Shown piece after piece: positions 1-11,400 of a DNA stretch of 60,000 nt. Position 1 is the first letter of the stretch, and each line of letters begins with the position of its first letter. Origin of the DNA: Takakia lepidozioides (Eukaryota; Streptophyta; Takakiopsida; Takakiales; Takakiaceae); contig CM060734.1 in NCBI GenBank assembly GCA_030704615.1, positions 59,476,042 through 59,536,041 of the forward strand, read 5' to 3'. The notes beneath the pieces were generated by a model. That model made no database searches. It was not told where the DNA came from and saw only the letters and a list, made by a program, of their open reading frames with translations. A program made the position numbers and the translations under genes.

Positions 1-132
1 TGCTGAACCCATGGTGACCTGTTGGCCTCTGCTGCTGTCACTGGATGTTGTGCACAGACTCTTTGAGTACTCACATTTCTTGATTATTGATGGGAATGTG
101 AATGTAAGATCTCTGACAGTATCCTGTGCAGA

Positions 133-1199
133 TATCAAGCACCCGCAGATGGTCGGAGGGGTTCCTTTGGTTGTAGCTGTCAGGGTAATCAAAAAACAAT
201 ATCTCCTTGTATATGGTGAAAGTGGTCAACAAGGGAGTCCACTTACTGGGCTTCCTCTGTTTACACTTGACAGCCTTCAGTCAGATCATCCTCGCCCAGC
301 AACTTATTGGCAGGCTCATAGTGAGATTACAGCCACCAATACTTCTGTTCAACTGAAGCAGATCACAAACCTTCAAATTGCCTGCCTCATCCTTATAAAA
401 TTGTGGTATCCTCACGTATCTAATCGAAATTTCCTTTTGCCTGTTCTCTGCAGGTTCGGGCAGAGACTTTGTGGAGGCAAATAGAAGTGACATTCAAGGA
501 TGCAGATACGTTGGGCACTGAACTAGAATGTTTTCGGGCCTTGCATCGCCAGGAACAGCTGGCTGCACCCCGTCGGATTGAAAGCCTGCAGGATGTCGTG
601 AAACAGCAGAGTGAAAAAGAGCGGATGCTGCAGCTGCGATATGAAAATTTGCTTGTGGAACAGGAGAATTTGAGGCGTTTCATTCATGATCAGGAAAGTT
701 CTGGGAAGGAGGTTTTCTCTGCAAATGGAAGAGCAGAGGAGAAGGTTGTGATTGATCAGACAGACAAGGAATCAGAAGGTACCATATGGATCTATCTTGT
801 GGAACTCCCAGGTGCAACCTGCCCTGCAGGCTGCCCGTCATTGTCTTCACAAATTGTTTAGTAATTGCATTGATTGGTTTTCCCAGTCTTACCAGTCCAT
901 TTCCATTTCTTCTTATCCAACCTAACTTTTCTGAGCACAATGACGTTGCAGAGAAAGTTGCTGTTCAGAAGACTTTGGAAGAGAAGGAAGTTGCAATGGA
1001 TGTCTTAACAATTGAAACAGCAACTATCCAAGGGGATGAGTCCATGGCTGATGAACCAATGGACACATCCAAAGATGAGGTAATGGCACATGAACCCCCA
1101 ACAGAACTTTCTGAAGAGGTCCCAATTGCACTCGAAGGTCCTGCAGATGGAGCTATTGGTCTCCCACCTCCTCAAGGGTTGGATGAAGATGCCTCTTAG
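133..1199 (+). CDS. 3' end of an unrecognised coiled-coil protein gene
   Basis: Three exons can be joined in phase: 133-184 (preceded by an acceptor CAG, followed by AGG|GTAATC), 454-778 and 952-1199, ending in TAG. The junctions fit: phase 0 between the first two, phase 1 (G|AG) between the last two. The middle exon encodes a charged, helix-prone stretch (RRIESLQDVV, EKERMLQLRYENLLVEQENL) typical of a coiled coil. The last exon encodes an acidic tail rich in E, D and P that ends DEDAS. The 5' part of the gene lies outside the window. I do not recognise the family; a structural or complex-forming protein would fit the coiled coil and acidic tail, but that is only a guess. Confidence 0.5.
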
Positions 1200-4100
1200 G
1201 ACAGACAAAAGGAGCACCGGTAATGATATGTTGAAGAAAGCAAGTGATTGCTGCAACAACTTTTTATCAGAACTCGGGTATGGATGAGTGCCATTGGCTT
1301 TGGTGTTGACCCTCTAAAGGTTAAAGATCATCACTTTGGAGACAAATGTCCAAATTGCGGCTATTTGGTTGGTGGAGGTACGGGCACCTTGTCCTTTTTT
1401 TTACCAATGGGTGTCATCGAACTCGCCAAGGTAGTCTGGATATTGTGCCAGCATGGATGGTCTTGGTTGAATACACCACCCAGCCCAGCCTCTTACCCCA
1501 ATGTGTATTTTAAAGGGAAACAAATGAACAGTTTTGTTTTTATTGAAGACATGTAGTCGAAGTGCTGGGATGTTTTCCATTGAATGATTTTTGGAGGCAA
1601 GCCAAATGCTGTACACAGCACTTCCGGCCCAGGTTATGGACGTTGGATTATGAGCCTTCAGCGGTAGATTTCATGAGACTGCAGCCAATCTGAACCATGG
1701 GAGTGAGTTACACCCACTCAAGGCACTCACATGGTTGACAATGTAATGTTATGCCATGACACATTTACTTAGATGTTAGATGCAAGGTGATGCATATAGT
1801 TGTGGTTAATAGGAAGATGGTCAACAGTTGTCCCCGTGACTTGGAAACTGTAACTAGAATCCTCATACATTGGCAGCAATGCTCATTCGGAGAAGTCCAA
1901 TGCATATTCTTCAGTTTGGAGCAGTGTTTCAAGAAAGGGTAGGCCAGTATCTAGCTGCTTGGATCAAAGCAACTTTTCAGGACTGAAAAATGCAAATGAC
2001 CAGTATGGTGTTCATGAGAAGTGATTGGTCTGGGAAGCAGCGGTCATGACAAAATGTAAATTCAAGTATATGGATGGTGAGGGAGGGGCACGGACTTGTT
2101 GGTGTTGTAGATGAGATTGGAAGTCCTTGGACAAGTGGCATGTCCAGGCAAAGTTGTGGTAGACCGTGGCAAGGGTTTGTGAGGGCCAAGGGGGGATCAC
2201 ATGGACGGGTGGTCTACCTTGGAATATGGCAGCATTTATGAGGTTGAACTGGCTGGATGTAGGGTTTGATAGTTTGAAGGTATCAGACTCCTTGATTGTG
2301 GTTATTTGGAGGCCTTGTAGCATAGGGTGCATGCAATGTAGGAGAAGGTGTGGCCATGCGTCTACTTGGGGAGGTCGGGCATTACACATCACATCCTATA
2401 ATGTGTGTTGGGGTATAATGTAGTCCAGAATAAGTGTCTTTGGTTATCCATATATTGTCCATGTTGAATTTTGAGTGTTTGCTTAATTTGTGAATATGTT
2501 ATGGTGTTAGATGTGCAAAAGTGGTTTAATAGGCTATGTAGGAGATGCGGGGAGGAAACCCATTTGGATATTCATGAGTTTGTGTAGGTGCGAGAGGCTT
2601 GAATTTGCTCTTTGGTTTATTTTGCGATAAACATGTGTAGTTCTCATGTAGGAGTTATCTCTGGGAATCGAGCATTGGTAGATGACAGACAAAAATGACG
2701 AAACCACCCCTTACTTCAAAACTGTTAGGATCTTTTGTGGCCTCTACTTGATTATAATCTCCCAACTTTTGCAGTGGATTTGTCTCAACAGTTTTTGGGT
2801 TGAACATCAAGCCAAGGTTATGTAGCTATGGTGCTTGGTGGTAACACAGATCTTTCAACAAAGATTGACAAGTTGAGAATGATAGTTGCACCTGGCAACC
2901 ATAAGCAACCTATAAATTAGCATTTTGATGGTGGGATTGTGTACAAGAGCCCCTACTCTTGCAGTTTTCCACTCTTTCTTCCCTTCTATCAGGCGAACAT
3001 TTGTTGATCAGCATTTAGTAGTAGTGGACATCTATCACTACAAGATTCAAAAACAAATCTTGGACCACTATGTGATCACACCCATCTCCAAACTGTTCTC
3101 AAATTACACATACAATGCCTCTCAAATGGATCCTCCTGAGCAACATGCCTATGGAGTGGAAGAAATCTGCTTTCTTCTTACTTGATAGAGCTACACTTTG
3201 TCATCACACTTTCAAGTCATGGTAGCTTGACCAGTAATGTGGAGCATCTACTTCAGAGCAATGTATCTTATTGTATTGGTTTTTGAGATATTATAGGTAA
3301 TCAAACACAAATGATATGTATAAGGCCGGGTGATGTTTGTGCAGATTGGAAGAAGTCATGCTTATGGTTGGGTCTAGGGTAACCACCAGTCATGCCGCAT
3401 TTCGAGCTGGGAGAAAGAGGGAAGGAATGGATGTGCAAGGGATGAATGTTGTCCAGCAGACATGACGAAAACAGGTTGACACTTTCATTTTGGGGCTCTG
3501 GATGACGGATGCATGAGCGGAGGCACATCACAAACTTGGATGAAACTGGCACAGTTCATCCAGCGCCAGAGGGAAAAGGGGTTTAGTTGGTAGCAGCTAA
3601 GTTTGGAGCAGCTAAAAGCTAGAAGGATATCACATGCGGAGCCGAAGGAGGATTTAAAGAGGACAGATGAGGGAAGAGGACACCAGGGTCTTGGGAGTGA
3701 GATGGTGAGAAGTAGGTTGATTGTATCCCAAACATGATGGGAAGTAAATGATGAGGTTACGATCCATTTGCTCAAGTTCTTTTGGTCTGAAAGTATGGGC
3801 TGCAGAATCCTTTTGTTGAGAAATTGATGTTGTCCAGAGTATCTTGAAAGCATCATTGCAGCAAAGATTTTCAGATGTGAGTAGAGCAGCAGAATGAGTG
3901 TACTGATTACAAGTTGATAGCAACATGATGTAGCAATCATGTTTTCGTCCCAAGTACTGACCTCATTCAAATAGATGGCATCATGGGCAATGAGAGAGCT
4001 TACCACATATACGGGTCATTTCAGATAGCCTGCACTAATTTCAGTCTTGAGACAGATAGGCATTCCACATGAGTGCTGTAGTTTCCAGGAATGTGAATGT

Positions 4101-5446
4101 ATTAAGAAATGATGTCCAAAAGGCAAGGAACATGAGGCTCCATCTATCAAGCAGCCATTGTGACGCAACCACGATGGAGGTCAAGATCTGAAGAACAAGA
4201 AAGTGCTGCCAGCAGGGAAGGGAGTCTTCGGATCAGATTATGCCAACCAGTGCTGGTTTTCCCCTTCTCCATGGATGGTAAAAATACAAAACAGCAGAAA
4301 CAGTAAGCAAACAACAAAGGGAATTACCCCAACTAGGTAGATTCAGTCTTCAGCAGGCATGTGACATAGATATTGCTTTCTCTTTAGGTGCTATCTATGC
4401 CACGGACTAACCAGGATTGCTCAAAGTAAAGCTCATGCAGGACCCCTCTTTTTACTCTACATGGATTCAAAGATGCATAGTCTGATAAAATCTGTCAGAC
4501 TAGGCACCGGAGGTTTTTTGAAATTTGTTGGGTGTGAGAGTCTTGAAAATAGATTGATCAAGTCAAGGTTTCTTGTACGGGCTTGTACGTACGTTCCAAC
4601 CGGTGAGATCACCAAGTTTTTTCGAGTGCGATGCTCCAATCTCAGTTGAAGCATAGACAACATCAGAGTATACTCGTATGCTCACTAATCCGCACGTCTT
4701 TAGTGGCAGTTGCTAGCCTCTGCCACGGCAGCCATAGTCATGTCAAACACAGGAACCGAGACCTTCTACCTAGGGACTCGTGAAGCTGCGAGTTCTGCAA
4801 GCTACCTGCTGATGGCGAATGTGAAAATCGTTGCTGCTTTCCACGTCCAAGCAGAGCAAAATTTGTGCTGAACATTCATTGAGATTATGTAAGTACCTAC
4901 TTGTCAGCATGCCAGGCGCTGCTAGTGCAGTTACAGTCCCCGCTCCTGATAGTCTCTTACGTCCTCCTTACGTCATGATGAGATCAAGCATGCATGCACT
5001 CACCTTTAAACCACAAACATTTAGAAAGGAAGACCGATCAACAAACAGCTGAAAAATGTCCACAGAATTTATTGACATGTGTACATAACTAGTTGTAAAC
5101 ATCGTTTCTGTGCCGCCCTTGAATCTGCTCAGCTGTGTGTGTTTATAATTTGTGGTCATTAAAGTCGACCGACATGATATGACTGGCAGCATAGTGGTCC
5201 AGATGAAAGTCAAACATTTACACACGTAGCTCCAGTTCTACGATGACATCAAATTCTCAATTGATAAGAGCTAAGTATTCCTGCCGTCACAAATTCCACT
5301 AGTGACTTGCAAGCTGAACTGGACACTCATGTGCATCTATTTGCACAGCTAGAAACAGAAACTGTGCCAGCCCACATATATGTATATGCTTCGAATGGAC
5401 GCTGGAGGCATGCGTGATTGCGAGTGCTCATCCATCCAAGCTCAAT
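1200..5446. other. No gene recognised
   Basis: The longest open stretch is 173 codons on the minus strand (3485-4006). It has no recognisable motif, and its neighbours in other frames are of similar length, so it is probably chance. I see no tRNA, no clear transposon end and no tandem array. On the minus strand an AATAAA lies at about 5068-5073 and could be a distant polyadenylation signal for the germin-like gene that ends at 5447. Confidence 0.4.
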
Positions 5447-6837
5447 TCAGCCAAATGGGCTGAAGACGGCAGCTTTCAGTATATCAATCGTGGACTGGTT
5501 GACATTGAATGACGCTGTGAGTACCGCGTCACTGATGTTGGTTGCAAGCAGCTGCTCGATAGGAGCTGGAATTGTAGGATTTTGGCCATTGAAACTGTTA
5601 AGAGACGCTGCTGGACCATCACCCACATTGATTTGAAAGTGTAGTGTTGCTTTTGGGAAAACGTACATACCGCCGGCGGTTAAAGTTTCTGCATACAATA
5701 CACCTTCGAAGCTCACAAATCCAGTGTAGATCGTTCCATAAAGTACATAAATCGTTTCGGTCGCAAGGGGGTGAGTGTGTGGTACAATAACACCTCCAGG
5801 AGCAAAATCCAGTTTTGCATGTGCAATCCCCAGCGTGTTGAGGCCTGGAAACTGGCGGATGGTCGCAAATGTCACAACTGCTTTGGTTTGAGAGGTGTTC
5901 GGATCCACTGAAAGCATCAAACCAAAGTGTTACAAATAAAGGAACACGTACCAGTTGGTCAGTTTTTAACTAAAGTTTTCAGACGGCCCGAGGTGAATGC
6001 TGAACATTTCCCATGCTGAGTTGTTCCTGAAATGTGCTTTACTACAGCAGATTACTTACGGGCGCACTGATCGATACGCAGGCCTGGATCTGCATGACCT
6101 CCATTAGCTATAAAATTTACTGAATCGCTGTTGTTCAATCCTCTGTCCACAAGGATCTCGATTTCTTGTGGTGTTAGTCAAGATGTTTACTCTCTTTAAA
6201 CTAATGTGCACGAAGCACCTTACGTTCATGTTGATGTGGCGATGTTCCTTCGAGAACAATATATTCGTAAATACAGCTCAGTGACCCACATACAAGAAGT
6301 AGAGTTCACCATCACCATAGATCTCTGTAGCAAACAGCGCTGTATAAAAAGCCTGTGAAGGGAAGTAGTTGCACGTGCGCAGAATTATACCATCGCTATA
6401 TAAGAGATTTGACATTTTGGCGAGCTCATAGTCTGGGAATGGTTAGATTCAGGTTCCATCAAGCTTCGTAGTCCATACATTACAACCGCAAATATGAATA
6501 AGATTCAAAGCTGCCAAACGCTCAAGAGACGCTCAACAGTCTATAAATTGTGGAATGGAATCCTTCAAACAATGTGCTCCCAGGTGGTAAACGTGAAGTG
6601 CGTAATACCTTTTGCCTGGAAGTTATTGAACAAAAAGTCTTGGGAGGTGACCTCCGCAGGGTCTTTGCACGCGAACCCATTCATCCGGGGCGCAGATTGG
6701 TTGAAGTCGGCTACACAGAAAGTTTGCAACATGTCTGCGTCTGTCGCACTCACTCTTACAAGTCCAGGCTCCAAGCACACAGTCCATAGGACAACCCACA
6801 GCCCCACCCAAAGCATGCTTTTGGGAGCAGTGGCCAT
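5447..6837 (-). CDS. Germin-like protein (secreted cupin)
   Basis: There are two exons, 6837-6609 and 5907-5447, with a GT-AG intron (donor AAAAG|GTATTA, acceptor TTTCAG). Both sides are in phase 1, giving 229 residues; germin-like proteins are usually about 210-230. The protein starts with a hydrophobic signal peptide ending near VSATDAD. Next come the two conserved cysteines (FCVADF and NGFACK), germin box 1 with the metal ligands His, His and Glu (PHTHPLATETIYVLYGTI) and box 2 with the last His (PKATLHFQINVGDGP). All four Mn ligands of the cupin barrel are present, so an oxalate-oxidase or superoxide-dismutase type activity is possible. The family is apoplastic and usually hexameric, and the substrate cannot be read from sequence. 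ATG 6837 was chosen because it places the signal peptide at the N-terminus; a longer in-frame start at 6882 would put LLLLRKSN in front of it. Confidence 0.9.
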
Positions 6838-6905
6838 TGTCGAGTTGCTCTTTCTAAGAAGCAGTAGGAATCGAAGAAACAAAGAAAGATTTAGAACTTA
6901 AAGTG

Positions 6906-6913
6906 TATATATA
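6906..6913 (-). promoter_or_regulatory. TATA box of the germin-like gene
   Basis: TATATATA lies 69 bp upstream of the start codon at 6837, so transcription would start near 6875-6880 and leave a leader of about 40 nt. Immediately upstream (about 6921-7018) the minus strand is CT-rich (GAGAGA on the plus strand), a common feature of plant core promoters. Confidence 0.6.
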
Positions 6914-7057
6914 CCTTCCACCAGAGAGAGAAGATGGTGAACGAGGGATGGAGAGAGAGAAGACGGTTGGGTGTAGTGAGGGAGGGGATGGAGATACAAA
7001 GAGAGAGGAGTGACTGAGAGGGCCCTCCCACTTTATACTTGGTGCCACCTGCAACAC

Positions 7058-9420
7058 CTTCCCCTCACCAAGTTACCCCTGTTCAGTTAATAGTAATAGT
7101 TAATACGTTGCTCAAACACTTGTCAATTTGGATGCGCCAATCATATGCAGCCGTACATAATATTTGTTCCGGAATTGAAGGTAAGTAGTTACGAGGCAAG
7201 AACGCGGTCTGTACTTTCCTTGGATTCGAAATATGGCGAAAATTCGCCACTAAGAAAAAACTGACTCGTCCCCTCTCGACCCCACCCGCGCTTACCTCGG
7301 ATCACTATTAAATACTTCGTAAGCCAAAATTTGTCGAGCAACGGTGAGCATCCTAGTGCTACGATGCTGGACGTGTAAGCAGTGAGGTGTTGGGCTCAAT
7401 TCTTCTTGGGAGGTGTCAGGTGTAACCCCGGATTATGGGACTCCTGTTCTGTGTAACCCCAGGTGGATGTAAGCCTGGCTAGTCTCACCCTTGTCTTGTG
7501 TAACACCTTGTCGACCATTTATACTTAAGGTAGACAAATCTAAGATGGCTTGTTCGCATGGATAGAATGATCAAGAAAAAACTGAGAACAATTTTCATGG
7601 ATTAGAAAATAAATAAAAAATAAGATGTAACTTGTTTCATGCATTATTGGTAAGATATGAAATTGATATGATTTTTAAAGTCTGGTAGTACTAGACACCT
7701 ATTTCAAAAGTCATAGATTAAGCTTAAGCATCCAAGCTTCTTCAGGAGATTGTGCGAACGCATCGCGAGGGCTTCAGGAAACTGCGGGGAAACATTCCTT
7801 GCGATGAGATGAGCAGACTCACGAGGCTAATGCTGTTTTATCTTAGAAACAGGATGTGCGTTGTCCATTATCTAGCATATTATAACGTTGATATTGGGCC
7901 AATCAGGAGGCATGTCTGCAATCAGCTCTAAGCACCACTGGGTCATGACCCTGGACTTTTGTGACGTGGAGAGTGATATTCTGTAAGTGGTTACTGCGTT
8001 ATCCATTTATAGTTTTTATGTGGTCCTAAAGTGGACATCAAGTTAGCCTATTATGAATTAACTCTTACCTAAAAAGGACGCCAAGTGGACAAGAATGTGG
8101 CCCACCAGCAAACTAGAATATCAAAGTGCACAGCTTCCAAAAGTCCCGGCTCGTGGCAGAATATCAAAAGTCCCGGCTCATGACCCAATATATATGCTTA
8201 AAACTGATTGCATAGATGCCTCATAATTGATGACAGTTTCGAACTCCTGCCCACATGGAACAAATGCCCTGGTTCCTTGCACTGGAGCAAGTAGATAAGC
8301 TTATACAAAAGCTGGTCCTGGCCTTCGGCAGTCTCACTGGTATTATCCCTAAAGCCTCCTCCCAGATAGACCCGAAGTTGGATGCTTTGCAATTCGAAAC
8401 AGTTAGAAAAAGGCAAAGATCTGGCCTTCGTGAGCCAGCCAGCCAACTTGACTCCCCATTGTTGGCAAGATAAGCAAAAGGGTGCTGGGGGCAATCTCAT
8501 CAAGCCCTGGCCAAGCATTCCCGCAATCTCCTGAAGTTTTGATGCTTAACTTAATCTATTGGATTAATCCACTTCATATGGACATGTCAAAACCGTTTTC
8601 ATATTGGTTATCATCCCTAAATGTAACAATGAGCTTCACCACACTTCATCACCAATAATTCAAAATCTATCATCTCCCCGGCGCCGTAAATTTGAAGTTT
8701 GAAATCACTGTAATGCATATATTTAGTCACTAAAAGTGATATAAATAATTAGTTAATAATTTGACATTAGGTATTTAATTACTCACCAGTTTCTCTTTAG
8801 CGGACTTTTTGGCATGCTGACCTATAAATCCTAATTATTGACATTTCTGTACCCTCCTTGAACCTAAATATATCATAGATAGGACTCATTGTGGTTGCAC
8901 TTGCTTAGGGTTACTTTAAGGTCAAAGCATACCACTTTTTGATACAAAAATAGATCTCCATTTAAGATCTGTGTCCATTTTAGGTTGGTCTATCTAGACA
9001 CATTTTGGTGTAACCTACAGGATCACCCTGCCAAACAGGCTCTCACGGCGGAAGAGGATAGAAGAAATTCTCCAAGATCTGAATCTAAATCAACAGGTCT
9101 TGACCCTAGGACTGCTGGATAAATTTAACTTAGAGGCTATAGTGTCCAAAGCCATGTATGTTCTAGGAAATTGTCTAATGAAAATGAAGGTAGGCAGAAA
9201 ACTTCTCTGAACTTGTTTTTGTGACATGGGTGAGGCCATCATGGATGACCTCAAGGGTTTACCCACTCTCGGAACTAGACAGAAATTTACGCCTACCTTT
9301 GAACAACAAACAGACGTAGAGAAGAAGGGGGATTGCAATGTCTATTGTATGGGCAACCGAAAGACAATATCCACTTTCTGATTCATTCAAGTCTTGGGTA
9401 CTCTCACTGAAGTTCTCCCG
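7058..9420. other. No gene recognised; AT-rich intergenic DNA
   Basis: Only short chance open stretches are seen. A short word, GTGTAACCCC, appears around 7420-7505 and again near 9425-9530. It suggests debris of a shared repeat rather than a gene. Confidence 0.4.
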
Positions 9421-9596
9421 GCTATGTAACCCGGTGTAACCCCAAGTGGAGTTTACACTCCCTCCCATGTGTAACCCAGTGTCACCCCGATTGGAGTTAC
9501 ACTCCTTCCAGTTCCATGTTACTTCCGTAGGAGTTGGGGAACATAATATGGCATGCCAGAAGCACCGTCCTATCACAGATTCCACAGATTGCACGT

Positions 9597-9884
9597 GTGC
9601 ATTAAGTTCTTACATTACTCGTAGTATTCTCCATTACAAGGCCCTACATTCAACTAACCAATGGATCTGTGCATTAATTTCTGACATTAGTCCTCGTTTT
9701 CTCCGTTACCAGGCCCTACATTCAACAAACCAATGGATGTGTGCATTAAGTTCGTACATTATTCCTCGCGTTTTCCGTCACAAGGCCCTACATTCAACAA
9801 ACCAATGGATGTGTGCTTCAAGTTCTTACATTATTCCTCGTGTTCTCCGTTTCGATGCCCTACATTCAACAAACCAATGGATGT
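9597..9884 (+). repeat. Four tandem copies of a 72-bp unit
   Basis: Units start at 9597, 9669, 9741 and 9813, each exactly 72 bp and each ending in ACCAATGGAT plus two bases. The last part of the unit (GCCCTACATTCAAC...CCAATGG) is nearly invariant and the first half is variable. Because 72 is divisible by 3, a 146-codon frame (9446-9886) runs through all four and would encode a 24-residue repeat ending ALHSTNQWM. No domain is recognised, and a second frame is also open over part of it, so coding is not established. Confidence 0.8.
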
Positions 9885-10471
9885 AGGATGTAGTTGTCTA
9901 CTCCCATCAAACCAGTGCACTATAACTCTCATCGCAAGCTGAGATATTAATATATACTCACTCAAATCCTTTATAAAATCGGTGTGGAGGCATATGTCCT
10001 CGCAAAGGATGATTACCAACATAGAAATTAGGCACAGTGCACTGCCCCTACTTCTGCCTTCTTGGCTTTCCACCAAGTTATTTTTCCTAGTTTGTTGCTT
10101 ACCTCAATAAAACTACGGGCCTATGTTCCAGTGTTGGGCGTAAGTTATTTAAATTGAAGACTATGAACCAAACATTTACACTTAGACCTACTCCAATGCA
10201 AAGCCTGCTGCAAACTTGACAACTCCCTAAGTCCGGCCTAGACATGCTCAAGTAAATGTTGTGATGCTCACAACGTCAACAATTGCAATTCCCTTTGGCA
10301 TATTTTCAAGAAAAGTTGACGAGTTAGTCAAAGTCGTTCATTTTAGAATGACTACAGCGAGGAGATTGCAATATCGAGAAGCATGCCTTGCGTTCAAAAT
10401 ACTCCTTCACTACACTTCAACACTAGTCCGCTGACACTAGCTAAATGTAATAGCCCGATTTCAATTCATGA
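9885..10471. other. No gene recognised
   Basis: AT-rich sequence with stops in all frames. The frame of the following GW-rich exon becomes open only at 10472. Confidence 0.4.
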
Positions 10472-11184
10472 CTCAAGATTTCCAAATTTGAGAAGCACCC
10501 ACTTGCCCAATTCAGAGCTTGCTACTCAAACCATCCACCATTTCCAGAGAGTCTTGACCATCATGTATTGCTAGAGAGGGCTGGAGGATCAGATGAGGGT
10601 TTGACAGATTCAACAAAAATCATTAATGGAGGGTGGCTGACCACTGGGGATTCTACTGCTCAGAGTCCCGAATGTGCATGGATTAATAAAGGGGAAGTCC
10701 AAAACACTGGATGGGATGCCTTCCCTTCCTCACCCATTCATTCTGTTCCTGTCAACAATGGCTGGGATGCTATCCCTTGCAATTCTACAGTTAATGATGA
10801 ACACAATCTGTCAGGTGGGTCACCCCCCAACTCTGGGATGGCCCCCAATTGGGTTCCTTCTAGGACATAAATAAGTGAAAAAAACATAAATGGATTATAT
10901 TGATAAAATATAAAAGTACATAACCAGTTAATCCTTCACTGTTTACTAGGCTTTTGCATATGGCAATAATTTTCACTCTTTCTTCAAGATCATGTATATA
11001 TATAACATGGGGATGACACACCCCTTTTTGTGCAAATTGAATGTAGTTTTCAGAATTCGTCGCTACTATTGCGGAGCAACGCGAAGCCCTAGTTCACATA
11101 AAGCAGGAAGCGGTGGGAGCGTGGTGGTTGAGACCAAAAGACAGCAAACAAGAGGGTTGGAGTTCAGATCTTGTCAGGTTGTAA
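10472..11184 (+). CDS. 3' end of a GW/WG-rich protein gene (possible Argonaute-hook protein)
   Basis: There are two exons: one ending at 10814 with a strong donor (GTCAG|GTGGGT) and one at 11054-11184 after TTTTCAG, ending in TAA. Both junctions are in phase 1, so G|AA makes a Glu codon. The first exon is open from 10472; a plausible acceptor is TTTCCAG ending at 10547. The protein contains spaced Gly-Trp pairs: NGGW, NTGWDAFPS, NNGWDAIPC, then GAWWLRP and QEGW. Such spacing is typical of Argonaute-binding platforms like the tails of Pol V or SPT5-like proteins, but I see no domain that names the gene. It may be a pseudogene fragment, since no upstream exons were recognised. Confidence 0.4.
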
Positions 11185-11199
11185 CGCGTGCTATTAAAT

Positions 11200-11400
11200 G
11201 TATATTTTGTAGAAGGGTTGGCCTCGGTCTGCTGGAGCGTGTGCCCAAGTCCCCAAGTCCCCAAGTCCAGGTCTGCTCAAGGAGGGTCTGGCCAGTCCGC
11301 CCGTGGGGTTGGACTGGGCCGCTCGTGGGTCTGCTGGAGGGTCTGCCCATTCCACTAGAAGCCCATTCCACTAGAAGGTCTGCCACGGTAGTTGAACGGA
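11200..11400. repeat. AGTCYGC-word cluster outside the large element
   Basis: Short words such as CCAAGTCC, CAGTCCGCC and GTCTGCT recur. They resemble the subterminal arrays of the 15.5-47.8 kb element and may be a remnant of a related copy. Confidence 0.45.

Noticed and set aside
3485-4006. 173-codon minus-strand open frame
   Set aside because: No motif, no codon pattern, and no homologous-looking piece in neighbouring frames; probably chance.
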